The notes: generated by a model from the letters alone, not told the origin. DNA of 7,033 nucleotides from Pseudomonadota bacterium (GCA_023432855.1 JAEZEZ010000013.1:1-7033); one strand, 5' to 3'; positions 1 to 6,562 are shown, counted from the stretch's first letter. Program-made: numbers and translations.

Positions 1-175
1 CCCGGGCGGGTGGGGGGGCCCGGCCCCGCGCGCGGGGACGGGTCGGGCCGCGCGGCAGCGCGGTCGGTGTGATGAACTTTCAGATCATGGGGCGCCGACC
101 CGGCTTCGCCGGGCCCCTACCGTCTCGCCCGCCTGCGGCCCGCAAGCCACCTTCCCCATCGGGGAAGAAGCCCCC
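1..175. other. Intergenic region, GC-rich, no supported gene
   Basis: No convincing coding frame is visible on either strand. The plus frame that ends at the TGA at 70-72 gives only a low-complexity Gly/Pro/Arg/Ala string, so it could be the tail of a gene starting outside the window, but nothing supports that. The stretch contains a G-run (4-18, four or more GGG units with one-base loops), a perfect 14-bp palindrome at 24-37 (CCCCGCG/CGCGGGG) and three consecutive hairpins between 99 and 167, listed separately. The style resembles structured intergenic filler in Caulobacter-like genomes; that likeness is from memory, not from a search. Confidence 0.5.
99..167 (-). terminator. Cluster of three hairpins downstream of the MarR-like gene; possible transcription end
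   Basis: Read from the minus strand, the first hairpin after the regulator's stop is CTTCCCC-GAT-GGGGAAG (7-bp perfect stem, 151-167). The second pairs 131-138 with 140-147 and has one G·U pair. The third is CCCGGC-GAA-GCCGGG (6-bp perfect stem, 99-113). None is followed by a run of T, so this is not a classical intrinsic terminator. The hairpins begin only 8 bases past the stop codon and could slow polymerase or protect the 3' end, or they may be part of a dispersed intergenic repeat. Confidence 0.3.
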
Positions 176-565
176 CTACCCCGCCAGCCGTTCCACGGCC
201 CGCGCCGGCGGGGGAGCCAGGGGGATCGCCGCGGCGATGAGGGTCTCGACCCGGTCGCGGGCCTCGCGGCCCCGGTCGGTGAGGTAGATCAGGCGCTGGC
301 GGCCGTCGGAGCCCTGGAACATCTCCACCAGCCCCATCGACGGCGCCACGGGAAACGGGATGTCGGGCCCGGCCAGGGCGCGGGCGCGGCGGGACGCCGT
401 CGCCTCGGTCAGGCGCGCCAGCCTGGCCAGCTCCGAGATGTTCAGCCCCTCGTTCTCGCAGATGTAGAGGAACACGAGGATGTCGTTGACCACGATCTCC
501 GCGTCGATGGTGCGGAAATACTCCAGGGCCTGCAGCAGGCTGTTGCGGCGCCGGGGCATGGTCAT
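176..565 (-). CDS. Small MarR-like winged-helix transcriptional regulator
   Basis: A 129-residue protein built around one winged helix-turn-helix. Residues about 25-45 form a hydrophobic helix. Residues about 42-64 (NISELARLARLTEATASRRA) read as the HTH, with the recognition helix at TEATASRRARAL. Residues about 79-96 give the wing, ending in the IYLTDRGRE motif typical of MarR-type proteins. It is a little shorter than usual for MarR (about 140-150 residues), with a short Ala/Pro-rich tail instead of a long C-terminal dimerisation helix. The start ATG (563-565) overlaps the stop of the gene upstream in an ATGA, which supports this start and translational coupling; a second ATG lies two codons in. 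It probably binds DNA as a dimer. Its target is unknown; its own two-gene unit or the divergent kinase operon are the nearest candidates. The fold is fairly sure, the function is not. Confidence 0.75.
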   Translation of the reverse strand: MTMPRRRNSLLQALEYFRTIDAEIVVNDILVFLYICENEGLNISELARLARLTEATASRRARALAGPDIPFPVAPSMGLVEMFQGSDGRQRLIYLTDRGREARDRVETLIAAAIPLAPPPARAVERLAG

Positions 566-795
566 TCGTCGTAGTCGGCGGCGGCGGCGGTGTAGTGCTT
601 CAGCGGCCGGGGCGGCGGCAGCACGCGCGCCGGCCTCGGCCTGCGCTCGCGGAACTCCAGCTGGGCCTCGCGATAGACCCGCTTCACCGACTGCATCAGG
701 TCCTCGATGCGCCGCTGGTGGTCGGCCGCGCCGACGAAATCCTCCGCGTCGAGGTCGATGGTGATCTGAGCCCTGAGGACGATCGACATATCCAT
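562..795 (-). CDS. Conserved-looking small protein of unknown function, coupled to the MarR-like regulator
   Basis: A 77-residue protein that I do not recognise. Residues 3-16 look like a beta strand (MSIVLRAQITIDLD). Residues about 17-44 are an amphipathic helix (AEDFVGAADHQRRIEDLMQSVKRVY), followed by a second short strand (AQLEFRERR). The tail, from residue 51, is Pro/Arg-rich and then ends acidic (DYDE). The beta-alpha-beta pattern suggests a small compact domain, perhaps ligand- or protein-binding. No signal peptide or membrane segment is seen. I chose the ATG at 793-795 because AAGG (801-804) lies 5 bases upstream; a second ATG follows at 787-789. The frame runs upstream to an ATG at 835-837, but those extra residues are Gly/Arg-rich and lack a ribosome site. 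The stop overlaps the next gene by 4 bases (ATGA), so the two are almost certainly co-translated and may act together. Confidence 0.65.
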   Translation of the reverse strand: MDMSIVLRAQITIDLDAEDFVGAADHQRRIEDLMQSVKRVYREAQLEFRERRPRPARVLPPPRPLKHYTAAAADYDE

Positions 796-928
796 ACTCG
801 CCTTGCTGCGGCCCCCGCCGCCCGTGTCGTGGCGCATCCGAGAGTGGCCGACGGCTGCGCGCGCGCATCCTCATGTCGACCAACGCACTCGAACTGGCAG
901 CGAGCGACGAACACGGTTGCTTGCGCCG

Positions 929-2047
929 GTGTATGGTGACGCCATCGAAACCGGGCGGGAAACGCTTGCCTTGCTGAATGCACGACCCCTTCCGCGCCCG
1001 GCGCCCCTGCTGGTCATGACCATCGCCCTGTGGGTCGCGGCCTTCGCCGTCCTCAGCGTCCGCGCCGTTGGCGTGCCGGGCGACGACTACTGGGCGCAGT
1101 TCTACCCCCGCGCGCTGAGCTGCCTGCTGGGGGCGGCCGTCTGCGGGCTGATGTATCTGGGCTTCCGGCCGCTGGCCCGCTTCGGCCTCGCCGTCCAGTT
1201 CACCGTCGCCCTGGTCGCCTCGGCGATCATCGGCGTGATCTACGGCGGCGCCACCTACCTGATCTTCGTCGCCTGCCTGCCGCCGGCGCCGGGCGTGCCG
1301 GGCGAGATGGAATCCCCCCTGTGGCTGGCCTCCGTCATGCGCGGGCAGGGCTATCTGTGGATCTTCATGACCTGGTGCTGCGCCTATCTGGCGCTGGCCT
1401 GGAACGAGCGGGCGCGGGACAACGAGCTGCGGCTGGTCGAGGCCCAGGCGCTGGCCGCCGACGCCCAGAACCGCATGCTGCGCTACCAGATCAACCCGCA
1501 CTTTCTGTTCAATACGCTGAACGCCCTGCACGCCCTGATGCAGGACCGCGAGGTCGACAGGGGCAAGCAGGTGGTCCTGGCGCTGGCCGACTTCCTGCGC
1601 TTCTCCCTGGCCCGTTCGCCCGACGAGAAGGTGACCCTGCTTGAGGAGATCGAGGCCCAGCTCGCCTACCTGACCATCGAGCAGGTGCGCTTCGGCGATC
1701 GGCTGAGGGTGGTCCAGTCGATCGACCCGGCCGCCGCCGGCGCCGCCGTGCCGAGCATGATCCTCCAGCCCCTGGTCGAGAACGCGGTGAAGTACGCCGT
1801 CGCGCCGTCGGCCCGGCCGGTCACCCTGGACATCACCGCCCGCGTCCGCGGCGGCTTCGTCGAGATCGAGGTGGGCGACGACGGCCAGGGCGCCAAGAGC
1901 GCCTCGCCCAGCCTGGGCGTCGGTCTCGACAACGTCCGCCGCCGCCTGCGGCTGGCCTGGGGCGAGGCCGGGGAGTTCCGTCACGGCCCGCGGCCGCTCG
2001 GCGGCTATGCAGCGATCATCCGCTTCCCGCTGGAGGCCCGCCCATGA
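929..2047 (+). CDS. LytS/YehU-type membrane sensor histidine kinase
   Basis: Sensor kinase that should autophosphorylate on His and pass the phosphate to the LytTR regulator encoded next to it. Numbering from the GTG at 929 (372 residues), four hydrophobic segments lie at about 27-47, 61-80, 87-116 and 134-158, so the sensor part is in the inner membrane. A short coiled linker (160-182) leads to the His_kinase domain with the signature YQINPHFLFNTLNAL (186-200), phospho-acceptor H191. The ATP-binding half has the N-box LVENAVKYA (282-290), DDGQG (317-321) and GVGLDNVRRRL (330-340). No periplasmic sensor domain is present, so the signal is probably sensed in or at the membrane. The start is uncertain: GTG 929, TTG 971 (after the purine-rich GGGCGGGA at 953-960) and ATG 1016 are all in frame. 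The more upstream ATG at 803 would add a non-coding-looking Arg/Pro-rich stretch. The gene ends in an ATGA overlap with the regulator gene. Confidence 0.88.
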   Translation: MYGDAIETGRETLALLNARPLPRPAPLLVMTIALWVAAFAVLSVRAVGVPGDDYWAQFYPRALSCLLGAAVCGLMYLGFRPLARFGLAVQFTVALVASAIIGVIYGGATYLIFVACLPPAPGVPGEMESPLWLASVMRGQGYLWIFMTWCCAYLALAWNERARDNELRLVEAQALAADAQNRMLRYQINPHFLFNTLNALHALMQDREVDRGKQVVLALADFLRFSLARSPDEKVTLLEEIEAQLAYLTIEQVRFGDRLRVVQSIDPAAAGAAVPSMILQPLVENAVKYAVAPSARPVTLDITARVRGGFVEIEVGDDGQGAKSASPSLGVGLDNVRRRLRLAWGEAGEFRHGPRPLGGYAAIIRFPLEARP

Positions 2048-2850
2048 GACCGCTTCGCGCCGTCATCGTCGACGACGAGCCACTGGCCGTGCGGGGCCTG
2101 GAGCTGTCGCTGTCGGAGATCCCCGGCGTGGTGATCGCGGGCACGGCCTCGGACGGGAAAAGCGGCCTCGAGCTGATCCGGGCCAAGCGGCCCGACCTGG
2201 TGCTGCTCGACATCCAGATGCCGCTGGCCGACGGCATGGAGGTGGCCCGCGCCCTGGCCGAGGCCGAGGCGCCGGCGGTGATCTTCGTCACCGCCTTCGG
2301 CCAGTTCGCGCTCGAGGCCTTCGAGGTCGCGGCCATCGACTACCTGCTAAAGCCGGTCTCGCCCGAGCGGCTGCGCGCCGCCGTCGACCGCGCCCGCGCC
2401 CGCCTGGCCGCCTCGACCGTCGAGAGCCGCCGCCGCGACCTGGAGCAGGTGGTCCAGACGCTGAACCCCGCCGCCCCGGCGGTGGAGCCCTCGGTCTGGG
2501 TCAGCGGCGCGCGCGGGCGCTTCCGCCTGCCGCTCGGGGTCATCGACTGGCTGGAGGCCGAGCGCGACTACGTGCGCATCCACACCACCCGGGGCGAAAG
2601 CTACATCGAGCGCGGCACGCTGGGCGAACTGACCGAGGCCCTGGGCGAGGCGCCCTTCCAGCGCGTGCACCGCTCCGCCAGCGTCAACCTGAACCACGTC
2701 AAGGGCCTGGTCCGCCGCCGCTGGGGCATGACCGCCGTCGCCCTCCACTCCGGCCGCGAAATCCCCGTAGGCCGCTCCCACCTCCCCGCCCTCAAGGCGC
2801 GCCTGGAGGAAGGCTGCGTGGTGACATTCCGGAAACGCACGGCGGGGTAG
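2044..2850 (+). CDS. LytTR-family response regulator (LytR/AlgR type)
   Basis: DNA-binding response regulator, 268 residues, partner of the kinase encoded just upstream. The receiver domain (about 5-118) has the acidic pocket D10/D11, phospho-acceptor D56 in LVLLDIQMP, the switch residue T83 (FVTAF) and K103 in YLLKPV. A linker of about 30 residues leads to a LytTR domain (about 150-255). Its hallmarks are IDWLEAERDYVRIHTTRGESYIERGTL-type strands (167-192), FQRVHRSASVNLNHV (205-219) and a final REIPVGRSHLPALK (238-251). LytTR domains bind DNA mainly through beta strands and usually recognise paired 9-bp direct repeats. The ATG overlaps the kinase stop (ATGA), so the pair is co-translated. All key residues are present and the protein appears intact. 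The target genes cannot be told from the window; no LytTR-type repeat pair was recognised with confidence near either operon. Confidence 0.92.
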   Translation: MRPLRAVIVDDEPLAVRGLELSLSEIPGVVIAGTASDGKSGLELIRAKRPDLVLLDIQMPLADGMEVARALAEAEAPAVIFVTAFGQFALEAFEVAAIDYLLKPVSPERLRAAVDRARARLAASTVESRRRDLEQVVQTLNPAAPAVEPSVWVSGARGRFRLPLGVIDWLEAERDYVRIHTTRGESYIERGTLGELTEALGEAPFQRVHRSASVNLNHVKGLVRRRWGMTAVALHSGREIPVGRSHLPALKARLEEGCVVTFRKRTAG

Positions 2851-2866
2851 GCGGGACGCCCCCCCT

Positions 2867-3006
2867 CCGTCACCCCCGGGCTTGTCCCGGGGGCCCATTT
2901 ATCCGTCGCAGAGCGGGTCGGCGCACGGCCACACCGGCGCCGCCTCACACCCCCGGGCTATTCCAGGCCCGACCATGGATCCCCGGGACAAGCCCGGGGA
3001 TGACGG
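2867..3006. repeat. Hairpin-ended intergenic repeat, copy 1 (about 140 bp with terminal inverted repeats)
   Basis: The 31-bp outer arms at 2868-2898 and 2975-3005 are inverted repeats matching at 28 of 31 positions. Each arm is itself a hairpin of the form CCCGGG-CTTGT-CCCGGG. The 76-base core shares an uninterrupted identical block of 43 bases (2902-2944) with copy 2. It begins 16 bases after the response-regulator stop. Its first arm (8-bp stem at 2873-2893) could act as a weak terminator or 3'-end protector for the two-component operon, although no T-run follows. Arms of this CCCGGGCTTGTCCCGGG kind are common dispersed elements in alphaproteobacteria. No target-site duplication is visible. 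Confidence 0.85.
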
Positions 3007-3032
3007 GTTATTGTGAAAAGGGAGAGCGGGAC

Positions 3033-3290
3033 ATGGCCGGCCGCAACCTGCCGGGCCGCATCCGTCAGCACCGCGAAGGCCTCATCCCGGGCTTCTCGCG
3101 CCGGCACGGCCTCAAGCGGCTGGTCTGGTATCAGACGCACGAGACGATGGTCGGCGCGATCCAGCAGAAGAAGACGCTCAAGCACTACTCCCGTGCCTGG
3201 AAGATCAATCTGATCGAACGGGACAACCCCCACTGGGACGACCTTTACGACGACATGCTCCGCGCCGCCGGCTGGTCGGGCGCCCACTAA
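3033..3290 (+). CDS. GIY-YIG nuclease-family protein lacking the N-terminal catalytic motif (likely remnant)
   Basis: An 85-residue protein matching the body of the small stand-alone GIY-YIG proteins of the UPF0213/YhbQ-like type. It has LPGRIRQHREG (6-16, with the conserved Arg R9), the KRLVWYQTHET strand (28-38), AIQQKKTLKHYSRAWK (42-57) and NLIERDNPHWDDLY (59-72, carrying the probable metal-binding Glu E62). Intact relatives are about 95-110 residues and begin with a strand pair holding the GIY-like and YIG tyrosines just before the LPxRIxxHREG segment. Here only MAG-RN stands in that place, so both tyrosine motifs are absent and cleavage activity is unlikely. A ribosome site fits (AAGGGAG at 3018-3024, then GCGGGAC, then ATG). 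An in-frame ATG at 3000 lies inside the repeat and is less likely. The gene is flanked on both sides by copies of the same hairpin repeat. It may be a decaying gene, or a protein that kept DNA binding only. Confidence 0.7.
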   Translation: MAGRNLPGRIRQHREGLIPGFSRRHGLKRLVWYQTHETMVGAIQQKKTLKHYSRAWKINLIERDNPHWDDLYDDMLRAAGWSGAH

Positions 3291-3319
3291 TCCCCTCCCC
3301 CTCCCCTTCTCCCTCTCCC
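3291..3319 (-). other. Homopyrimidine tract; G-quadruplex motif on the minus strand
   Basis: Immediately after the stop of the GIY-YIG-family gene comes a 29-base run made only of C and T. On the minus strand it reads as five G-tracts of 3-5 bases separated by loops of 1-4 bases (A, A, AGAA, AGA). This fits the usual G-quadruplex pattern. It abuts the left arm of repeat copy 2. A shorter C-rich stretch (about 2858-2868) also precedes copy 1. Confidence 0.5.
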
Positions 3320-3458
3320 GTCACAACCCGGGCTTGTCCCGGGGGCCCATTCGTCCGTCGCAGAGCGGGTCGGCGCACGGCCACACCGGCGCCGCCACAC
3401 GGCCCCCCGCTATTCCAGGCCTACCCATGGGTCCCCGGGACAAGCCCGGGGATGACGG
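3318..3458. repeat. Hairpin-ended intergenic repeat, copy 2 (about 140 bp with terminal inverted repeats)
   Basis: Second copy, in the same orientation as copy 1. The left arm is 3319-3350 and the right arm 3427-3457, inverted to each other and each able to fold as CCCGGG-CTTGT-CCCGGG. The 76-base core has the same length as in copy 1, carries the same 43-base identical block (3354-3396), and then a diverged stretch before a shared GCTATTCCAGGC. The two copies bracket the GIY-YIG-family gene as direct repeats about 450 bases apart. Confidence 0.85.
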
Positions 3459-3469
3459 GGTCGGTGCGC

Positions 3470-3505
3470 AAAGAAAAGAAACCCCCGGACCTTTCGGTCC
3501 GGGGG
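3470..3505 (-). terminator. Rho-independent terminator of the TonB-dependent receptor gene
   Basis: On the minus strand a perfect 10-bp stem (3496-3505 paired with 3482-3491, CCCCCGGACC/GGTCCGGGGG) closes a GAAA tetraloop. It is followed at once by the T-rich TTTCTTTTCTTT (3481 down to 3470). It begins 29 bases after the receptor's stop codon. This is a textbook intrinsic terminator and the best-supported regulatory element of the window. Confidence 0.9.
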
Positions 3506-3534
3506 CGGACAGTTTGGGGATCTTCAGAGGGACG

Positions 3535-6500
3535 TCAGAACCTGAACTTGGCGGACACCGAGAAGGTCCGGCCGAGCAGGCGGTAGACCTGCGGGTCGGT
3601 GTTGGCCTGCGAGAAGATGCCGCCGACCGTCTGGGGCGTGTCCTCGTCGAACAGGTTGCCGATGAAGCCGGTCACCTGGAAGTTGTCGGTCACGTTCCAG
3701 CGCACCGAGGCGTCCACGTAGCTGGCGGCCGGGGTGTCGACGCCGAAGTCGTTGACGCCGAACGTGCCCGCGCAGGCCGAGTCCGTGGTCGACACCGCGA
3801 AGGTGGTGTCGCAGAGCTCGGGGACGTAGCTCCAGCGGACGAAGGCCGTCCAGTCGCCGACCATGTAGTAGATCGACAGCACCGACTTCCAGTGGAACAG
3901 CGCGCCGCCGATGGCGCCCGTGCTGGTGCCCGAGAAGTCGTTGCCGTTCAGCGACCAGTCGTCCACCAGGCTAAGCAGCTCGTTGACGCGCAGGCGTCCC
4001 GGGATGCCCAGGAAGGTGTCCTCCAGATTCACCGTCCATTCGGCCTGGATGTCGATGCCCGAGGTCTCGAGCGTCGCCACGTTGCCGATGGTGGTGTTGA
4101 CGAAGTCGATCTGGCCGGTGACCGGGTCACGCACGATGCGGGCGCAGGCCGGATCGGCGGGATTGAGGTTTCCGTAGCACTGGTTGATCCAGAACGGCGC
4201 GTTCAGGGGGATGATCACGTCGTCGATCTCGATGTCGTAGTAGTCGACCGTCGCCCTGAAGTCGCCGACGGGCCACCAGTCGGGCTGGAACACGGCCCCG
4301 AAGGTGAGGGTCTTGGCGGTCTCGGGATCGAGGCTGGGGTTGCCGAAGGAGAACTGCTCCACCTGGGCGGCGTCGGCCGTGAAGGTGCCGATCAGCGCCG
4401 CCGGCACGCCCTGGCTGACACAGAACGCCTGGGTGGCGGCGTTCTGGCCGGGGGCGTTGAAGCGGCAGGGGTCGACGAACGAGATGAAGCCCTGGTCGCC
4501 GTTGCGGAACAGCTCGATGGCCGACGGCGCGCGGGTCGCCTCGTTGTAGACGCCGCGGAAGCGCAGCCACTCCACCGGCGCCCACTCGCCGCCGTACTTG
4601 AAGGTGGTGACCCCGCCGATGGTGGAATAGTCCGAGTAGCGGTAGCCGCCCTCGAAGCCGAGGTAGTGGAAGAACGGCTGGTCGCGCACCAGCGGGATCG
4701 AGATCTCGCCGTAGATCTCGCTGACGCTGACCGAGCCCTCGACGTCCTGGATGGCGTTGAAGCCGAAGATGTTGCCGGTGCGCTGCTCGTTGTCGACGGC
4801 GAAGGCGACCGAGTTCTCCCGGTACTCCAGGCCGACGACGGTCGAGATCGGGCCCGCCGGCAGTTCGAACAGGTCGCCGCGCACGAAGCCGGCGACGCGG
4901 GTTTCGGCGACGTCGGTCGTGGAGAAGGTGTTGACCCTCAGGAAGTTGACCATGGCGTCGGTCAGGGTGCCGGGGCCGAAGATGTCGAGCGGCACGCAGC
5001 CCGGGAGCGCCGCCGAGCCCAGGGGGGCGCCCGCGGGCGTCTGGCACCCCGCCAGCCCCTGCAGCAACGCCGTCTCGTTGACGCTGTTCAGGGCCTGGGT
5101 GGTGAACTTGTTCTGTCCGTAGGTCGCCGTCACCGACCAGTTCCAGTTGTCGTTGAAGTCGCCGTCCAGCGTGCCCGACATGAAGAACGAGTTGTTCTCG
5201 TTGAACTGGTTGCGGGTGCCGACCTCGTTGGTGCGCCGGGCCATGGTGAAGGGCGCAAGCGGGTTCGGCCTCGACTGCAGGGCCGTCCACAGGTCCGGCG
5301 CGTTGGACTGGATCAGCGCCTGCATCGCCGGGGTCAGGGTGATGTTCAGGTTGGTCGCCGGGGTCGGCGCCAGCTGCACCTCCTGCAGGCTGTTCACGTA
5401 GTTCAGCATGAACCGGCCGCGCAGGTTGTCGGTGAAGTCGTAGGTGACCGTGGTGGTCATGTTGAAGCGTTCGCCGGGGATGATCAGGTAGTTGTCCGGC
5501 GCGTAGTTGTAGATCGACGACCCCGCCGCCCGGTCCGGCGCGCCGCAGGCGCCCGCGATGTTGCGCGGCGTCAGCTCGCCGGCGTCGTTGAACGACAGGT
5601 TGCCGGTCGCATAGGGGCCGTCCGGCACGCCGTCACAGTTCTGATCGGTGTTGCCGGCGCCGAAGTTGCCCGGCAGCAGCACGTCCAGCCCGGTGAACGG
5701 GTTGGCGAGGTTGTTGGTGATCCAGCCCCAGGACGGGGTCGGCGACCCGCCCGCGAACACCAGCCCACCCGAGTTCAGCACGTCGGCGGCGCTGTCGCAC
5801 ACCACCAGGCTCGTATAGCTGGCGTTGTAACAGATGGCCCCGGACACCCGGGCGTAGTCGTACTCGGTGCTCAGCACCTTCTCGCGGTTGTAGTAGGAGG
5901 CGTAGGCCGTGGCGTTGCCTCGGCCGTTGGCGAAGTTGCCGCCGACCAGGAAGTCGGCGCTGAACTCCGGCTGGTTGCCGTCGAAGGCCGAGCCGTAGGT
6001 CAGGGTCAGCTCCGCGCCCTCGTAGTCGTCCTTCAGGATGAAGTTGACGACGCCGGCGATGGCGTCCGAGCCGTACACCGCCGAGGCGCCGCCGGTGACC
6101 ACCTCGATGCGGTCGATCAGGCTGGCGGGAATGGTGCTGACGTCCACCTGGCCCGAGGTCGAGGACGGCGGCACGCGCTCGCCGTTGACCAGGATCAGGG
6201 TGCGCGGCGTGCCCAGGTTGAGCCCGCGCAGGTCGATGGTGGTGAAGTCCTCGCCGCCGGCGTTGTTGGACGTGCGGGTGTTGCCCGGCACGATCTGCGG
6301 CAGCTCGTTGAGCAGGGTGTCGACGGTGAGGGTGTTGGTCAGCTCGAGCTGGTCGGAGCCGACGGTGGTCACCGGGCTGATGGCCTCGAAGTCCTGGCGC
6401 ACGATGCGCGAGCCGGTGACGACGACGCCGGTCACCTCGGTCGCCTCTTCGTCCTGGGCGTAGGCCGGCGCGGCCATCATGGCCATCAGCGCGGCGCCGC

Positions 6501-6549
6501 CGATCATCGTCGAGGCCAGCAGGCGCTGACGAGCGGTCTGGGTTTTCAA
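3535..6549 (-). CDS. TonB-dependent outer-membrane receptor
   Basis: Gated outer-membrane transporter, 1004 residues, powered by TonB-ExbBD. The signal peptide is residues 1-31 (basic MKTQTARQR, then a hydrophobic core, cleavage after AYA-31 before QDEE). A TonB-box-like EVTGVVVTGSRI lies at 38-49. The plug (about 52-172) shows the family hallmarks ARG-type TIDLRGL, TLILVNGERV and IDRIEVVTGGASAVYGSDAIAGVVNFILK. The barrel follows, with VYNEATRAPSAIELF at about 668-682, the internal NLFDEDTP near 966 and the C-terminal strand TFSVSAKFRF ending in Phe, the usual BAM assembly signal. No N-terminal STN signalling domain is present, so FecA-like sigma control is unlikely. The start is the TTG at 6547-6549, with AGGAGG seven bases upstream. 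The frame continues further up but reads as non-signal sequence. Length and motifs are intact. The substrate is unknown: such receptors in Caulobacterales import siderophores, sugars, peptides and others. Confidence 0.93.
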   Translation of the reverse strand: MKTQTARQRLLASTMIGGAALMAMMAAPAYAQDEEATEVTGVVVTGSRIVRQDFEAISPVTTVGSDQLELTNTLTVDTLLNELPQIVPGNTRTSNNAGGEDFTTIDLRGLNLGTPRTLILVNGERVPPSSTSGQVDVSTIPASLIDRIEVVTGGASAVYGSDAIAGVVNFILKDDYEGAELTLTYGSAFDGNQPEFSADFLVGGNFANGRGNATAYASYYNREKVLSTEYDYARVSGAICYNASYTSLVVCDSAADVLNSGGLVFAGGSPTPSWGWITNNLANPFTGLDVLLPGNFGAGNTDQNCDGVPDGPYATGNLSFNDAGELTPRNIAGACGAPDRAAGSSIYNYAPDNYLIIPGERFNMTTTVTYDFTDNLRGRFMLNYVNSLQEVQLAPTPATNLNITLTPAMQALIQSNAPDLWTALQSRPNPLAPFTMARRTNEVGTRNQFNENNSFFMSGTLDGDFNDNWNWSVTATYGQNKFTTQALNSVNETALLQGLAGCQTPAGAPLGSAALPGCVPLDIFGPGTLTDAMVNFLRVNTFSTTDVAETRVAGFVRGDLFELPAGPISTVVGLEYRENSVAFAVDNEQRTGNIFGFNAIQDVEGSVSVSEIYGEISIPLVRDQPFFHYLGFEGGYRYSDYSTIGGVTTFKYGGEWAPVEWLRFRGVYNEATRAPSAIELFRNGDQGFISFVDPCRFNAPGQNAATQAFCVSQGVPAALIGTFTADAAQVEQFSFGNPSLDPETAKTLTFGAVFQPDWWPVGDFRATVDYYDIEIDDVIIPLNAPFWINQCYGNLNPADPACARIVRDPVTGQIDFVNTTIGNVATLETSGIDIQAEWTVNLEDTFLGIPGRLRVNELLSLVDDWSLNGNDFSGTSTGAIGGALFHWKSVLSIYYMVGDWTAFVRWSYVPELCDTTFAVSTTDSACAGTFGVNDFGVDTPAASYVDASVRWNVTDNFQVTGFIGNLFDEDTPQTVGGIFSQANTDPQVYRLLGRTFSVSAKFRF

Positions 6550-6556
6550 CTTCAAT

Positions 6557-6562
6557 CCTCCT
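6557..6562 (-). promoter_or_regulatory. Shine-Dalgarno sequence that fixes the receptor's TTG start
   Basis: A perfect AGGAGG on the minus strand. Two in-frame TTG codons follow: one a single base away (6553-6555) and one seven bases away (6547-6549). Only the second has usable spacing, and it gives a clean signal peptide starting MKTQTARQR. No in-frame ATG is suitably placed. Confidence 0.85.

Noticed and set aside
803..928. ATG at 803 as the start of the histidine kinase
   Set aside because: The extra 42 residues are Arg/Pro/Thr-rich with no helix or membrane segment, and no ribosome site precedes 803. GTG 929, or a later start, fits better.
566..1984. Upstream extension of the MarR-like frame on the minus strand, across the kinase gene
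   Set aside because: The extension is antisense to the kinase and low in sense. The ATGA overlap with the 77-residue gene and the onset of a folded domain place the real start at 565.
2007..3032. Continuous plus-strand frame joining the region of the response regulator to the GIY-YIG-family protein
   Set aside because: In 2007-2850 this frame is an out-of-frame shadow of the response regulator, and in 2867-3006 it reads through the repeat. Only the part from the ATG at 3033 resembles a protein family.
2867..3458. Possible CRISPR array because of repeated units
   Set aside because: There are only two copies, about 140 bp long with inverted ends, separated by a gene. This is not a set of short regular repeats with spacers.
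4127..5290. Minus-strand frame of 387 codons within the receptor gene
   Set aside because: It is a Pro/Arg-rich out-of-frame reading of the receptor coding strand with no recognisable motif.
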